DNA of 64,000 nt from DTCV01 sp964641155 (GCA_964641155.1 CAZXJO010000004.1:75563-139562); one strand, 5' to 3'; counted from the first letter of the stretch, positions 26,824-36,106 are shown. Numbers and translations are program-made. Notes: generated from the sequence alone by a model not told the origin.

Positions 26824-27713
26824 AATCCCACAACTTATTAATGTGTACGAACAACTAAATTTCTAACTATTAGGGAACGGTAGCTAGCGGAAACCGGCAT
26901 CCAAGGAAACACCGGGTTTAAATGGAAACCATTTCGGAGGTTAACTTTTTCACGCACTTACAAGTGAGGTTAGCAGGTTAGGCCTTCAATTGCTCTATGA
27001 GGGGTTAGGACAAGGCGTGGCGTTCAAAGAGGAGTTGATAGAGTGGTACAGGATATGACGACGTAGATGTGATGGCTAAATCACACCTGAATGCTGAATC
27101 TCGGCGGTCGGGTAAATCAGCTTAGGTAAAATATGTTGTGCTGGCTTGACGACATGCAGAGGATGTTGAAAGCGAGGATGGGTCAGAGTTAAAGAGCGCT
27201 AAAGGGAGCTCCACAGTATTTGTTTAGTATTAACTTTCGTCCCTTCTTCATTCCACGAGGCTTAACTCCTCCACATGCTGGCACAGGTTTGAGGTACCTT
27301 CAGCACTAACACATCCTAGTTACGGTAATTCACAAACTCCACGTCATAAAACAGCTTCACCGACCTAAACGGTTCTTCCTTAGTAACAGATGCAGCTTAA
27401 ATATTATTTAATGGGTTTTCAAACCGTCTTTTTAGGGCTGAAGCAGGCCTGAGACCATTTCTTGTGGCATCCAGCTAGCCGTGCCTATTAATATCTGAAG
27501 TGCTTTCGGCTCTGCTGAGGTTATATCGTGATGTGAATCCATCATTTCTGCCTACACCCATCGGCTCGGTTGCTGATTATGCGGTTGCACTGGTTTACGA
27601 ATGTGAAGAACTTAAGGTGGGTGGGTATTATTGCCTCCATAAGTGCCCGACTGTTGATGACAATCATATCAACTTACGTTGTTTGGAATGTTGTCATCAA
27701 TTAATATGACGTT
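26824..27713. other. Long region without a supported gene
   Basis: About 890 bases. A 69-codon ORF at 27500-27709 has a cysteine-rich end but no family or ribosome site and ends just before the glycosyltransferase. Other frames are broken. Parts, such as ELIEWYRI-like text near 27030, look like decayed coding, but too little remains to assign it. Confidence 0.35.
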
Positions 27714-28489
27714 ATGATTAGAGATCTACTTGATGCACGCCGTCATATGAGGCGTGTAGGATTGAGGGTGGCTAATGCCCTCCTAACAATGCTTCCTATA
27801 CTCATCACGATCATGGTGACTTACTTCGTGGCTACTAAGGGCTGGGTTACCGTGTTAGCACTATTCATCGTTCTTGATATGGTTATTTCTGCGTTATCCA
27901 CCCTTCTAATAATTGATTATTGGAGGAAGAGTAAGGATTACGAGAGCGTTATTTTAAGCCGGGCTAGGATTCCGGATGAGCATGGAAAGAATTACAGGGT
28001 TGCCGTCCTAATACCTGTTTTTAATGAACCGCCCAGCATAGTTGCTGAGACCACGTTGGCTTCGAAGGCAGCCGTTTGGGGTATAGGGGACGTTCACGTG
28101 TTAGACGACTCTACGGATCAAAGGATTAGGGCAGAACTCGACTGGTATTCAAAGGAGTACGGCTTCCACATCCTAAGGAGGGGTAGTAGGAAAGGATTTA
28201 AAGNNNNNNNNNNNNNNNNNNNNNNNNNNNNNNNNNNNNNNNNNNNNNNNNNNNNNNNNNNNNNNNNNNNNNNNNNNNNNNNNNNNNNNNNNNNNNNNNN
28301 NNNAGGAAAGGATTTAAAGTGACTCCTAAGGGGGAGAACGTAGTTAACCTCACAGTCTACCACCTCTACTACGTTTTAATAGTGGCGTCATTCGCAATAG
28401 CTATCCCAGTAGGAAGTCTTAAGGTGCTCTCCCTCAGCGGTGACCTACTCTACGCACACATAGTTAACTTGTTTTGGGCAAGTTGGTGA
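27714..28489 (+). CDS. Cellulose-synthase-like GT2 glycosyltransferase, core missing at an assembly gap
   Basis: The N-terminal part (27714-28203) has two membrane helices and the start of a GT2 catalytic domain: VAVLIPVFNEPPSIV, HVLDDSTDQ, and HILRRGSRKGFK. The C-terminal part (28304-28489) has RKGFKVTPKG, a motif near the end of such enzymes, followed by membrane helices. The catalytic middle (second and third Asp, QxxRW) of about 200-300 residues is absent. Both sides of the 100 N share the same 16 bases encoding RKGFK. Collapsing them keeps the frame but gives only 219 residues. The C-terminal helix is cut by TGA at 28487. The gene is either misassembled or truly deleted. Confidence 0.7.
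28204..28303. other. Assembly gap of 100 N, suspect join
   Basis: Exactly 100 N, flanked on both sides by an identical 16-base sequence (28188-28203 and 28304-28319). The protein parts on the two sides belong to opposite ends of one enzyme family. The join may therefore have been made through a short repeat that is not a true overlap. Confidence 0.85.
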
Positions 28490-28516
28490 CTATTCACATC
28501 AGCCACCGCCCTATAC

Positions 28517-28996
28517 TTGAGCATCCCCTTACCAGTGTCCGAAGACTTTGTTAAGAGGGTAGCTCAGACGTATGAAGGTCTTGAAGAGAATGTCCTAAGA
28601 ATGCTTGGATGCATGTTAAGAATGGAGGTAGCTATAGCGAACCACTACTCTGCTGTCTCCGAAAGATTGCAGAAGCATTCGGAGCAGCTAAGGTTAATAG
28701 TTGATGAATCCTACCATCATGCGGGTACCTACTCCAAACTCATCCAAAAGTTAACGCCTCATATAAGACCTGATAACGTGAGCTGCGGTCCCTTCGAATC
28801 GTATCTAAGTAAGATCAGTCACGTCAAACATGAAGGCAATTTAAACGAATTAATAATGCTACAGGAAGAACTCGTAATAAAGGTGCTTACGCAACTAATC
28901 CATGAAACATGCAAACTTGTCTTAGAAGACGTGAGCGAAATAAGGAAAATAATCGAAGATGAAACCAAGCACTGGGAAATCCTGAGAAAATATTGA
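28517..28996 (+). CDS. Ferritin-like four-helix protein
   Basis: This 159-residue, wholly helical protein has spaced acid and His pairs typical of diiron ferritin-like folds: EVAIANHYSAVSERL, DESYHHAGTYSKL, HVKHEGNLNELIMLQEE and a final EDETKHWEILRKY. The TTG at 28517 is in frame with the broken glycosyltransferase upstream, separated by one TGA only. The true start may be the GTG at 28541 or lie in the upstream gene. The protein may bind iron or act in oxidative-stress defence. It has no rubredoxin domain and no recognisable encapsulin-targeting tail. Confidence 0.6.
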   Translation: MSIPLPVSEDFVKRVAQTYEGLEENVLRMLGCMLRMEVAIANHYSAVSERLQKHSEQLRLIVDESYHHAGTYSKLIQKLTPHIRPDNVSCGPFESYLSKISHVKHEGNLNELIMLQEELVIKVLTQLIHETCKLVLEDVSEIRKIIEDETKHWEILRKY

Positions 28997-29249
28997 GTGA
29001 GTCGGCGTAAGGGTCCAACAAATCGCTAGCCGGCCACAAACAAGCTCTAAGCCCTACAACAACTGCTTAGGTCTTTACCGATGAACGCGGTAGCTAGGGC
29101 TATGAATCAGTTAACTCAGACTCATCTTTAGGAAGGATATGGGAAGTTCATATTAGCCCTTGACATTAATTCAGCAATTTAGGTTTAGATGGATAAGTTA
29201 GTATTTAAAATAATTGATGTTTTAATGAAGGGCAATGTTTATTTGGTGA
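28997..29249. other. Convergent intergenic region
   Basis: About 250 bases between two convergent ferritin-like genes, A/T-rich toward 29220. There is no coding frame and no clear stem-loop. Confidence 0.4.
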
Positions 29250-29714
29250 TTAGCCCCCCGGCCCTCCATGTAGGGCTACGTCCTTCCACACCTGCTCCCA
29301 GGCATCGCTCTCAGTGAATGACTCCCTTCGAACTATCATTTCAAGTACGTTCTTAAGAAGTGCGTGATGATATAACTCATCTTTGAGGAGCGTTTCAACG
29401 AAGAACTTAATAGCCTTGTTTTCGATACCGCGTTCGAGCAAGCCCTTCAGGTATTTAATCATCTCTTCCTCAACCTTTATATGTTGTTCAACTTCGCTAA
29501 CTATCCTCTCCATCTCGGCCTCACTCACCATAGGTCTTTCCTTAAACAGCTCAACCAACACTTCGTAAATCACGGAGTGCTTTAGTGAGTCTTGAGCCAC
29601 AGCCTCCATGACTGTTTTCACGACCAAGTTCGTGACTTCTTTAGCCGAACTTGATAATCTTTCAGAATATTCTTTCTCGAGCGTGATCATTTTCTTGAAT
29701 TCCTCAACACTCAT
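29250..29714 (-). CDS. Ferritin-like diiron protein
   Basis: This 154-residue four-helix protein shows LEKEYSERLS in helix 1, DSLKHSVIYEVL in helix 2, EVEQHIKVEEEMIKYL in helix 3 and LKDELYHHALLKNVL in helix 4. That is the E/D..H pattern of a diiron site. A longer frame starts at TTG 29738, but the ATG at 29714 lies about 35 bases from a TATA box (29745-29753) and is preferred. It is convergent to the similar protein at 28517, and the two may be distant relatives. The function is unknown; iron handling or peroxide defence is likely from the fold. Confidence 0.65.
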   Translation of the reverse strand: MSVEEFKKMITLEKEYSERLSSSAKEVTNLVVKTVMEAVAQDSLKHSVIYEVLVELFKERPMVSEAEMERIVSEVEQHIKVEEEMIKYLKGLLERGIENKAIKFFVETLLKDELYHHALLKNVLEMIVRRESFTESDAWEQVWKDVALHGGPGG

Positions 29715-29744
29715 GCAAACCACAATTATATTATACAATACAGA

Positions 29745-29753
29745 TATTATAAA
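29745..29753 (-). promoter_or_regulatory. TATA box of the ferritin-like gene at 29714
   Basis: Minus-strand ttttataat, about 35 bases before ATG 29714. This supports the shorter start over TTG 29738. Confidence 0.5.
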
Positions 29754-29920
29754 ATCTTAATGATGTGAGTTGAAGGTGCTTCAGACGTGTTGATGGTTTG
29801 ATGCATTTAACTTGACCTGATGCGGAATCAGCACATTTCAAACGTTCACCGCAAACGATATCCATCAGTTCTTGTACGAATAATTTAACCCCCAAACACG
29901 TATATTGAGGAGGGTCTTAA

Positions 29921-30736
29921 GTGGTCTCCTCCCACAACGTGAGGAATTCGCGGAGGCTATTCAACGCAGTCATAATTAGACCACCTACGGACGATTTAGC
30001 TGATTGTGTCTCAACACATCCTCTAAAGCATTCCGTAGACTTCGGCAGTGCCTTAAGGCAATATAGGGAATACGTTGACGTGTTACGTGAGGAGGGTGTT
30101 GATGTTTACGAGCTCCCAGGACTTAAGGGGTTCCCTGACGCTGTTTTCGTTCAGGACACCGCCTTAGTGCGTTCTTCGAATGGTGAGGCCCTCATCTCAT
30201 ACTTCGGCGTGGGTAGTAGGAGGGGTGAGGAGTTAAGCGTTGCTGATTATCTAAGGCGTGCCGGCTTCAGCACCATGTTCGTTGAGCCTCCCGCAACATT
30301 GGAGGGCGGTGATGTGTTGATCACTGACGCAGGCGTAATCTACGTCGGGAACACCTCCAGGACAAACTTAGGAGGTTTTAATTACTTGAGGAGCTTCTTC
30401 AAAGATTTTAAGGTGGTGGCGGTACGGTGCGATAAGGTCTTCCACCTCCTCTCAGCTGTCTCATACTTAGGTGGGAGGACCTTAGCAGTGGTTCCTGAGC
30501 TAGTCAACCCGGCACTGTTTGAGGGGTTTGAGGTGATTAACGTACCTGCTGATGAGGCCTACGCCGCGAACATGTTGTACTTAGGGGATGGTAAGGTGTT
30601 AATGCCTGAAGGCTTTAAGAAGACCTACTGGAAGTTGAGGGGAGCCGGGTTTAAGCCTATTGAGGTGGATGTCTCCGAGTTCAGTAAATGTGACGGGGGC
30701 GTTACCTGCCTGAGCTTACCGCTGTACGAAGTATGA
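29921..30736 (+). CDS. Dimethylarginine dimethylaminohydrolase-like amidinohydrolase
   Basis: This 271-residue guanidino-modifying enzyme of the DDAH/arginine deiminase superfamily has substrate Asp/Glu in FPDAVFVQDTALV and LEGGDVLITD. The catalytic His is in FHLLSAVSYLG and the nucleophile Cys in DGGVTCLSLPL near the C-terminus. It would convert an N-substituted arginine (or arginine) to citrulline plus an amine. It starts at GTG with a gaggaggg ribosome site. It is followed after about 80 bases by an NhaC-type antiporter on the same strand, which may move substrate or product. Confidence 0.82.
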   Translation: MVSSHNVRNSRRLFNAVIIRPPTDDLADCVSTHPLKHSVDFGSALRQYREYVDVLREEGVDVYELPGLKGFPDAVFVQDTALVRSSNGEALISYFGVGSRRGEELSVADYLRRAGFSTMFVEPPATLEGGDVLITDAGVIYVGNTSRTNLGGFNYLRSFFKDFKVVAVRCDKVFHLLSAVSYLGGRTLAVVPELVNPALFEGFEVINVPADEAYAANMLYLGDGKVLMPEGFKKTYWKLRGAGFKPIEVDVSEFSKCDGGVTCLSLPLYEV

Positions 30737-30819
30737 ACCACCTCATGGAATAGTTTAGGTTTTCCTTACCAATCACTTTGAAAAAGTTTTTAAGGATGTG
30801 ATGTACTCCATAACCTGAT

Positions 30820-32595
30820 ATGGTCGGGGTGTTTAGGGTGAATCAAAAAGTTGTTAAATATTCAGTAGTTCTGGCAGTGATAATTATTGCGTTTATAGCC
30901 TTCGCACCGCCGAACGCTGAGTACATGCCTGAGGAGAAGAGGTATCCCTACATAACCTTCCCCATACTTCCTCCTGTACTCGCAATTGCTCTGGCTATGG
31001 CTACGGGCGAGATCGTCCCAGCACTCTTCGCGGGTATTTGGGTTGGTGCTTTAATGCTTTCAGGGTATAACCCCATACATGCAACTGTACAACTAATTGA
31101 TTGGTACATAGCTAACGCAACTGACTCCTGGAACGCGGCGATCCTCCTGTATGACTTCGTTTTAGGGGCGTTCATGGGACTCCTGTACTCATCAGGTGCT
31201 GTGCATTCGTTCGCTAACGCGGTCTCTAAGAGGGTTAGGAGTGCTAAGAGTGCGAGCTTGGCGGCATCATTGTTAGGTGTTGCGGTATTCTTCGACGACT
31301 ACGGTAACACTGTCATAGTAGGTAATTCGATGAGGCCGATCGCGGATAGGTTGAGGGTTAGTAGGGAGTTACTTAGCTACGTCGTGGACTCAACGTCCGC
31401 CCCCGTTGCGGGCATCGCGTTGGTCTCATCATGGATCGGTTACGAGGTGAGCATGATTGAGGGTGCTATAGAGACTCTCTCGGAGCAGGCTGCGGAGGGC
31501 AGTATAAGTGTTGCCCCGGAGATGGGCCCCTACGTCATGTGGTTGAACGCCGTCCCCTACCACTTCTACTCGATCCTGGCCATAGTTCTGGTATTCGTCG
31601 TTGTCTTAACTAGGAGGCATTACGGAGCTATGCTAAGGGCTGAGTACAGGGCGGTCACTGAAGGGAAGGTCTTAAGGGATGGGGCCACACCGCTACTACC
31701 AACCGAGGAAATATTCGGGTCTGAGGTGAAGGCTAGGAAGCAGGTTTCGGGTTGGTTGTTTGGAACCGCAATGCTTGTGCTTGTCTTCATCACCCTGCTC
31801 GGTATGTGGGGGACGGGGGCGGAGGACTTAGCGACGTTCTGGGAAACACCCTTCACCGAGGCGTTGATGAATGCTGACACCGCTAAGGCATTACTCTGGG
31901 CAGGTATTGCCACCTACTTCGTCACCTTCGCATGGATACTGCTCAGTAAGGCTATGAGCTTCAAGGAGGTTATGAGGAACACCTTCAGAGGCATGTACTT
32001 GATGATCCTACCCAACGCGATATTGCTCCATGCATGGTGCATTAAGTCGGCCACAGACGCTGTCGGAACCGCTGACTACGTGATACACGGAGCTGTAACC
32101 GTCGGCCTCTCAGCCCTCCTAGTACCACTCATAATATACTTGGTCTCCATGTTCGTCTCCTTCACCACCGGCACTAGTTGGGGTACATTCGGCGTGATGA
32201 TGCCCATAGCAGTACCTATGGCGTGGCAGTTAGCACTCCTCCAATACCCAGACAACCTAGGCATCGCCTACTTAGTAACATTCGCATCAATAGGTGCTGT
32301 GTTCGGGGGAGGTATTTTCGGGGATCACTGCTCACCAATAAGTGATACCACCATCATGTCATCAATGTTCTCCGCAGCCGACCACATGGACCACGTTGTG
32401 ACTCAGCTACCGTATGCCCTAACAGTTGGGTTACTGTCAGCATTGCTGTACTTGATGATTGCTTTAGGGATTACCAGCCCCCTAATACTGCTCCCAGTAG
32501 GTCTTGTGTTGCTGGCAGTTACGCATGGCGTGCTCAATAGGATTTACGCTAGGAGGGTAAAACTACCTGAAGTGATACCGAATTACCCGCCTTGA
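30820..32595 (+). CDS. NhaC family Na+/H+ (or amino acid) antiporter
   Basis: This 591-residue membrane protein has about 12 helices. The block VAVFFDDYGNTVIVG with SMRPIADRL, then SRELLSYVVDSTSAPVAG, is diagnostic of the NhaC superfamily (PF03553). The late block GGGIFGDHCSPISDTTIMSS is the second repeat's counterpart. Members exchange Na+ for H+, or malate and lactate, or arginine and ornithine. The neighbouring DDAH-like gene makes an amino acid or amine exchanger role reasonable. The gene has a TATA-like tttttaagg about 28 bases before its start at 30820. Confidence 0.88.
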   Translation: MVGVFRVNQKVVKYSVVLAVIIIAFIAFAPPNAEYMPEEKRYPYITFPILPPVLAIALAMATGEIVPALFAGIWVGALMLSGYNPIHATVQLIDWYIANATDSWNAAILLYDFVLGAFMGLLYSSGAVHSFANAVSKRVRSAKSASLAASLLGVAVFFDDYGNTVIVGNSMRPIADRLRVSRELLSYVVDSTSAPVAGIALVSSWIGYEVSMIEGAIETLSEQAAEGSISVAPEMGPYVMWLNAVPYHFYSILAIVLVFVVVLTRRHYGAMLRAEYRAVTEGKVLRDGATPLLPTEEIFGSEVKARKQVSGWLFGTAMLVLVFITLLGMWGTGAEDLATFWETPFTEALMNADTAKALLWAGIATYFVTFAWILLSKAMSFKEVMRNTFRGMYLMILPNAILLHAWCIKSATDAVGTADYVIHGAVTVGLSALLVPLIIYLVSMFVSFTTGTSWGTFGVMMPIAVPMAWQLALLQYPDNLGIAYLVTFASIGAVFGGGIFGDHCSPISDTTIMSSMFSAADHMDHVVTQLPYALTVGLLSALLYLMIALGITSPLILLPVGLVLLAVTHGVLNRIYARRVKLPEVIPNYPP

Positions 32596-32621
32596 GTTAA
32601 GGTAAGTATCCAACTTTTTAA

Positions 32622-33515
32622 TTACTTCTTCACTAACCCGCCACGAGTTCTCACGGATTCCTCACCGCTGAAGGGGGCCGTAGGTAAGTACTCAACCGCG
32701 GGCCTCCTAGCAGATTCCTGTGGGTAGAGCGCCATCAGACTGTAGATTGCTGGCGGGACCTCGGTCTTAACGTTGAGGCCTAACTCCTTAAGTTCCTCAG
32801 CAGTCACAGGCCAATCATGTGTGTACCTACCCATCACCAACCTCTCAATAATTGCCTCCACCTTATCCCCAGGCAACTTACCATCAAGCAACTTCCTAAC
32901 CAAGTCCTTAGTCTGATTAAGTGCTTTCTCAGCAATATCCGCCAATATTAAGGTCTGATCGTCTACCTTATCCACCCCCTTCTCACGGACTACCTTAAGG
33001 ATTGACGGTGCGGGTAAAGACCCTGCCGGGGTACCTAGCTGGGGGTCTACTGGGCCTAGAACTGCGTCGGGGTCCATAATGATTTCATCAGCTGCTAGCG
33101 CTATTAGCGTCCCACCACTCATGGCGTAGTGGGGGACTATGACCGTCTTCTTACCTGGATGTCTCTTCAGTGCGAGGGCTATCTGAGAAGCGGCAAGCAT
33201 TAGCCCCCCGGGGGTGTGCATTATGAGCACGATGCCCGTGTCGGGTGGGGTGCCCCTGATAGCCCTTAAGATGTCCTCGGAATCCTCAATATCTATGAAC
33301 TTGTAGAGTGGTATGCCGAAGAGGCTGATCCTCTCCTGCCTATGGATCAGCGTGATCACCCTGGACTTATACATGATCTCCAACCCCCTGATAATCCTCT
33401 CCCTAGCCCTCCTCAATGAGTGGTACCTCAGCTGAGGTGAAATAACGGTCGTGAAAACCCATAGAAGGAAGAACAACCAGAGGAAATCAACAAATCCATC
33501 CAACATGCCCACCAA
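32622..33515 (-). CDS. Membrane-bound Clp-class serine protease (SDH proteinase family)
   Basis: This 297-residue protein has an N-terminal membrane helix (about 8-27) and a ClpP-like crotonase fold. Its blocks are VLIMHTPGGLMLAASQ (about 104), the nucleophile Ser in HYAMSGGTLIALAADEI (about 138), and DPDAVLGPVDPQLG. The family is SDH_sah (PF01972), common in thermophilic archaea and bacteria. It probably degrades membrane or membrane-proximal proteins. It is convergent with the antiporter gene at 30820. Confidence 0.86.
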   Translation of the reverse strand: MVGMLDGFVDFLWLFFLLWVFTTVISPQLRYHSLRRARERIIRGLEIMYKSRVITLIHRQERISLFGIPLYKFIDIEDSEDILRAIRGTPPDTGIVLIMHTPGGLMLAASQIALALKRHPGKKTVIVPHYAMSGGTLIALAADEIIMDPDAVLGPVDPQLGTPAGSLPAPSILKVVREKGVDKVDDQTLILADIAEKALNQTKDLVRKLLDGKLPGDKVEAIIERLVMGRYTHDWPVTAEELKELGLNVKTEVPPAIYSLMALYPQESARRPAVEYLPTAPFSGEESVRTRGGLVKK

Positions 33516-33590
33516 TGTAACCTAGCCTAGAACCTAATAAACCTTTAAGGAAGTAGTGGAAGTAATCCAACTACGAAAAACAACAAACAT

Positions 33591-33599
33591 GCTTATATG
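33591..33599 (+). promoter_or_regulatory. TATA box of the YHS-domain gene
   Basis: gcttatatg lies about 37 bases before ATG 33632 and only 19 before ATG 33614, which favours the downstream start. Confidence 0.5.
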
Positions 33600-33631
33600 T
33601 TCGAATACCCTAAATGAGTCGGTCAAATACT

Positions 33632-33799
33632 ATGAGTTCAGCGAAGGACCCCGTATGTGGGATGGACGTAGACCTAAGTAAGACACATTACAAATCAGTA
33701 TACAAGGGAAAGATCTACTACTTCTGCAACCCGATGTGTAAGAAGAAGTTTGAAAGCAATCCCGAACACTACCTAAAGCACGGACCAGAAGGTATGTAA
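33632..33799 (+). CDS. YHS-domain metal-binding protein
   Basis: This is a single YHS domain of about 55 residues: DPVCGMDVDLS, then YKGKIYYFCNPMCKKKFESN. The conserved Cys of CGM and the FCNPMC pair form the putative metal site. Such domains often precede or accompany copper ATPases, and a copper-type P-ATPase gene lies 2.3 kb downstream. A longer frame from ATG 33614 adds six residues; the TATA position supports 33632. It may be a small metal chaperone or sensor. Confidence 0.82.
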   Translation: MSSAKDPVCGMDVDLSKTHYKSVYKGKIYYFCNPMCKKKFESNPEHYLKHGPEGM

Positions 33800-34239
33800 C
33801 GCCAACGTATGAGCAGTTCACCTAGAACCAAATAAGATTTTCAGCAACTGACACCACCTAACCGTTCCGGTCTAGCGCTGACTTTCATCCCCTCCCTCTC
33901 CGTTTCACGGGAGAGCTTTCAGGGGGAACCGATGAAGTCCCCACATCCATCCAGAGCAAACACCACCACGGTAGTAAACAAACTTCACGCTACACAGAAA
34001 CAGCTCCATAACCCCACACCTCAGGCACGGCGTAAAGGATTAGTTAGGGCATGCACGCGGCCCGCTTCCAGCGTTCATTAGTTTCCGTAGCGGATTAAGG
34101 TGGTGCATTGGTTATGTGATCCCGGTAGAGATGTTGGGTTCCTAGTGAACTCCGCCTTGAAAACACCGCTGAGTCATTTGTTCTTGAGGTGTTTGGGTCT
34201 AGCTGGTTCTTGATGTGTCATGAGGCTGTTTTAAGTAGT
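33800..34239. other. Intergenic region
   Basis: About 440 bases with no coding frame I can support. A small perfect 6-bp hairpin (ctctcc/ggagag) lies at 33896-33915 but is not followed by a T-run. No repeat array is present. Confidence 0.35.
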
Positions 34240-34283
34240 AAAGTTTATTAAGGGCCTTCCACTGTAATTACATGGGTTGACAC

Positions 34284-35612
34284 ATGTCAACTAATGTACG
34301 GAGCGAAAAAATCAAACTAATAAAAGAAATACTCAAGTCCATCAGCGAAGGCGGCGACGTATCGGATTTGAAGAAGAGATTCAGGGAATTAATTGAGTCC
34401 ACATCACCGTACGAGATAGTTGCCATAGAGCAACAGCTACTTAAGGAAGGGTTTAAAGTATCGGACATCCTGAGGATGTGTGACCTGCATGTGGAACTGT
34501 TCAGGGAGTCCCTCCAGCCGAGGGGTTTGGAGGTTCCTGAGGGACATCCCTTAGACCTACTCATGAGGGAGAACTCCTACATCCTCAAAATAACTGAGGG
34601 TTTGAAGCTCTACGCGTCAGCGCTTAAGGATGCGGGTGACCCAGAACAAATACGTGCGTATTTGAGCGCGTTGTCGCAGATCCTTAAGGATTTGAGGAGG
34701 GCTAGGTCTCATTATAGGAAGACGCAGATGCTCATATTTCCGTACCTCGAAAGGCGCGGCATTACGGCGGTGCCGAGGGTTCTGTGGGCGCGTGAGGACC
34801 AGGCAATTATGAAACTCAGAAGGCTCTCGGATCTGGCTGAGGGGTTGATGAACGCTAAGTCCGCAGACATCAACGAGGTCAGGGAATTATCTGATAAGTC
34901 CGTAGCTCTTGCTAACGAGTTCTCAGAGCTAGTTTTCAGGGAGGATAAGATATTGTTCCCAGCTGTTTGGACACTGTTCAGCGAAGGTGAGTGGGCGGCG
35001 ATCTCGGAGATAGGGGATGATATAGGTTGGTTGGTGGATGTGGGGGAGAGGAAGTGGACCCCGAAAGCGGGCCCAGTACTCCCATACGAGTTAAAGGCTG
35101 AGATCACTCCGGAGCAGGTGGAGAGGTTACCTCCGGAGTTCAGGGCCCTCGCACTCTCCCACGGTGCCGTGCCGGACAACTACTCCGTGAGGTCTGATGG
35201 GGACTTAGACCTAGGTACGGGGTTCCTGAGCGAGGAGGAGGTTAAGGGGCTCTTCAGGAGCCTACCCCTAGAGATCACGTACGCAGACACGAACGATAGG
35301 GTTAAGTTCTACACTGAGAGCGCGCTGAGCAAGGGCTTCGTCAGAACTAAGACAGTACTGGGTAGGAGGGTTGAGTTCTGCCACCCACCGAGGTTGGAGG
35401 AGATGGTTAGGGAAAACATAGAGGCGGTGAAGAAGGGGAACGTACCTTATAGGGAGTATTGGACGAGGATAGGTGATAGGATAATAAGGGTGTTAATAGC
35501 TCCCGTGAAGGGTGAAGGGGGGAAGATCTTAGGCACCGTTGAAATGGTTGAAGACCTGACCGAGGTCGTCAACAACCCGGATGAGGTAAAGAAGAAGATC
35601 TTGGTGCTTTAA
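34284..35612 (+). CDS. DUF438 family protein with hemerythrin-like and PAS-like domains
   Basis: This 442-residue protein has an N-terminal DUF438 helical domain (about 1-90) with SPYEIVAIEQQLLKEG. A hemerythrin-like segment follows (about 95-240) with His and Glu in RSHYRKTQMLIFPYLE and FREDKILFPAVW. The PAS-like C-terminal domain (about 315-430) includes LPLEITYADTNDRVKFYT and RVEFCHPPR. These proteins are thought to sense redox state, oxygen or NO. A TATA-like element (about 34240-34250) precedes it. The next gene starts on the base after its stop, so the HTH regulator is translationally linked. Confidence 0.82.
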   Translation: MSTNVRSEKIKLIKEILKSISEGGDVSDLKKRFRELIESTSPYEIVAIEQQLLKEGFKVSDILRMCDLHVELFRESLQPRGLEVPEGHPLDLLMRENSYILKITEGLKLYASALKDAGDPEQIRAYLSALSQILKDLRRARSHYRKTQMLIFPYLERRGITAVPRVLWAREDQAIMKLRRLSDLAEGLMNAKSADINEVRELSDKSVALANEFSELVFREDKILFPAVWTLFSEGEWAAISEIGDDIGWLVDVGERKWTPKAGPVLPYELKAEITPEQVERLPPEFRALALSHGAVPDNYSVRSDGDLDLGTGFLSEEEVKGLFRSLPLEITYADTNDRVKFYTESALSKGFVRTKTVLGRRVEFCHPPRLEEMVRENIEAVKKGNVPYREYWTRIGDRIIRVLIAPVKGEGGKILGTVEMVEDLTEVVNNPDEVKKKILVL

Positions 35613-35999
35613 TTGAAGAACGTCTTCGAAATCGCCTACAGGTACGTGGTCCCAGCCGTTAAGAGGGTCCTAGTCCTAGAACTAATTAGCAGGGGCTTCA
35701 CCGAGGTAGAGGTATCGAGGACGTTGAAGATCTCGAAATCGCTGACAACTAGGTATGTGAAGGGTGAGCGTGGGAGCATCATAGACTTCCACGAAAACCC
35801 CTTCATCAGGGAGGTGATAAGGGGGTTAGCGGATAAGGTCGTGGCTGGGGGTTTAGGTAAGTATGAGCTGGAGGCCGAGGTTGTGAAGGTTGCTGCATCA
35901 TTGATGTCTAGTGGGAGGGTATGCGAATACCACGGGAAGTTAGACCCTGAAATAACCCGTTTCAGATGCAATCTATGCTCAACAATATTCAGTGTTTGA
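35613..35999 (+). CDS. Predicted HTH transcriptional regulator with C-terminal zinc-ribbon-like tail (COG2522 type)
   Basis: This 128-residue protein has an XRE-like helix-turn-helix (LISRGFTEVEVSRTLKISKS, then TTRYVKGERG) and a small Cys-containing tail (CEYHGKLDPEITRFRCNLC) that could bind zinc or another metal. It starts at TTG directly after the DUF438 stop codon and ends just before the copper-type ATPase. The gene order suggests control of metal or redox genes. Confidence 0.75.
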   Translation: MKNVFEIAYRYVVPAVKRVLVLELISRGFTEVEVSRTLKISKSLTTRYVKGERGSIIDFHENPFIREVIRGLADKVVAGGLGKYELEAEVVKVAASLMSSGRVCEYHGKLDPEITRFRCNLCSTIFSV

Positions 36000-36106
36000 G
36001 GTGGTGACGCGTAGCAGGAATCAGGGTTCAGAAGTTCAGAATAGTTGGTGTTGACTGCCCTTCATGCGTTTACGCGATCCAGAAATCCTTACTCGCCACT
36101 GCGGGA

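Noticed and set aside
27500..27709. 69-codon ORF before the glycosyltransferase
   Set aside because: No recognisable family and unusual composition for this genome; could be chance.
33896..33915. 6-bp hairpin as a terminator
   Set aside because: No T-run follows, and the distance to the YHS gene end is over 90 bases.
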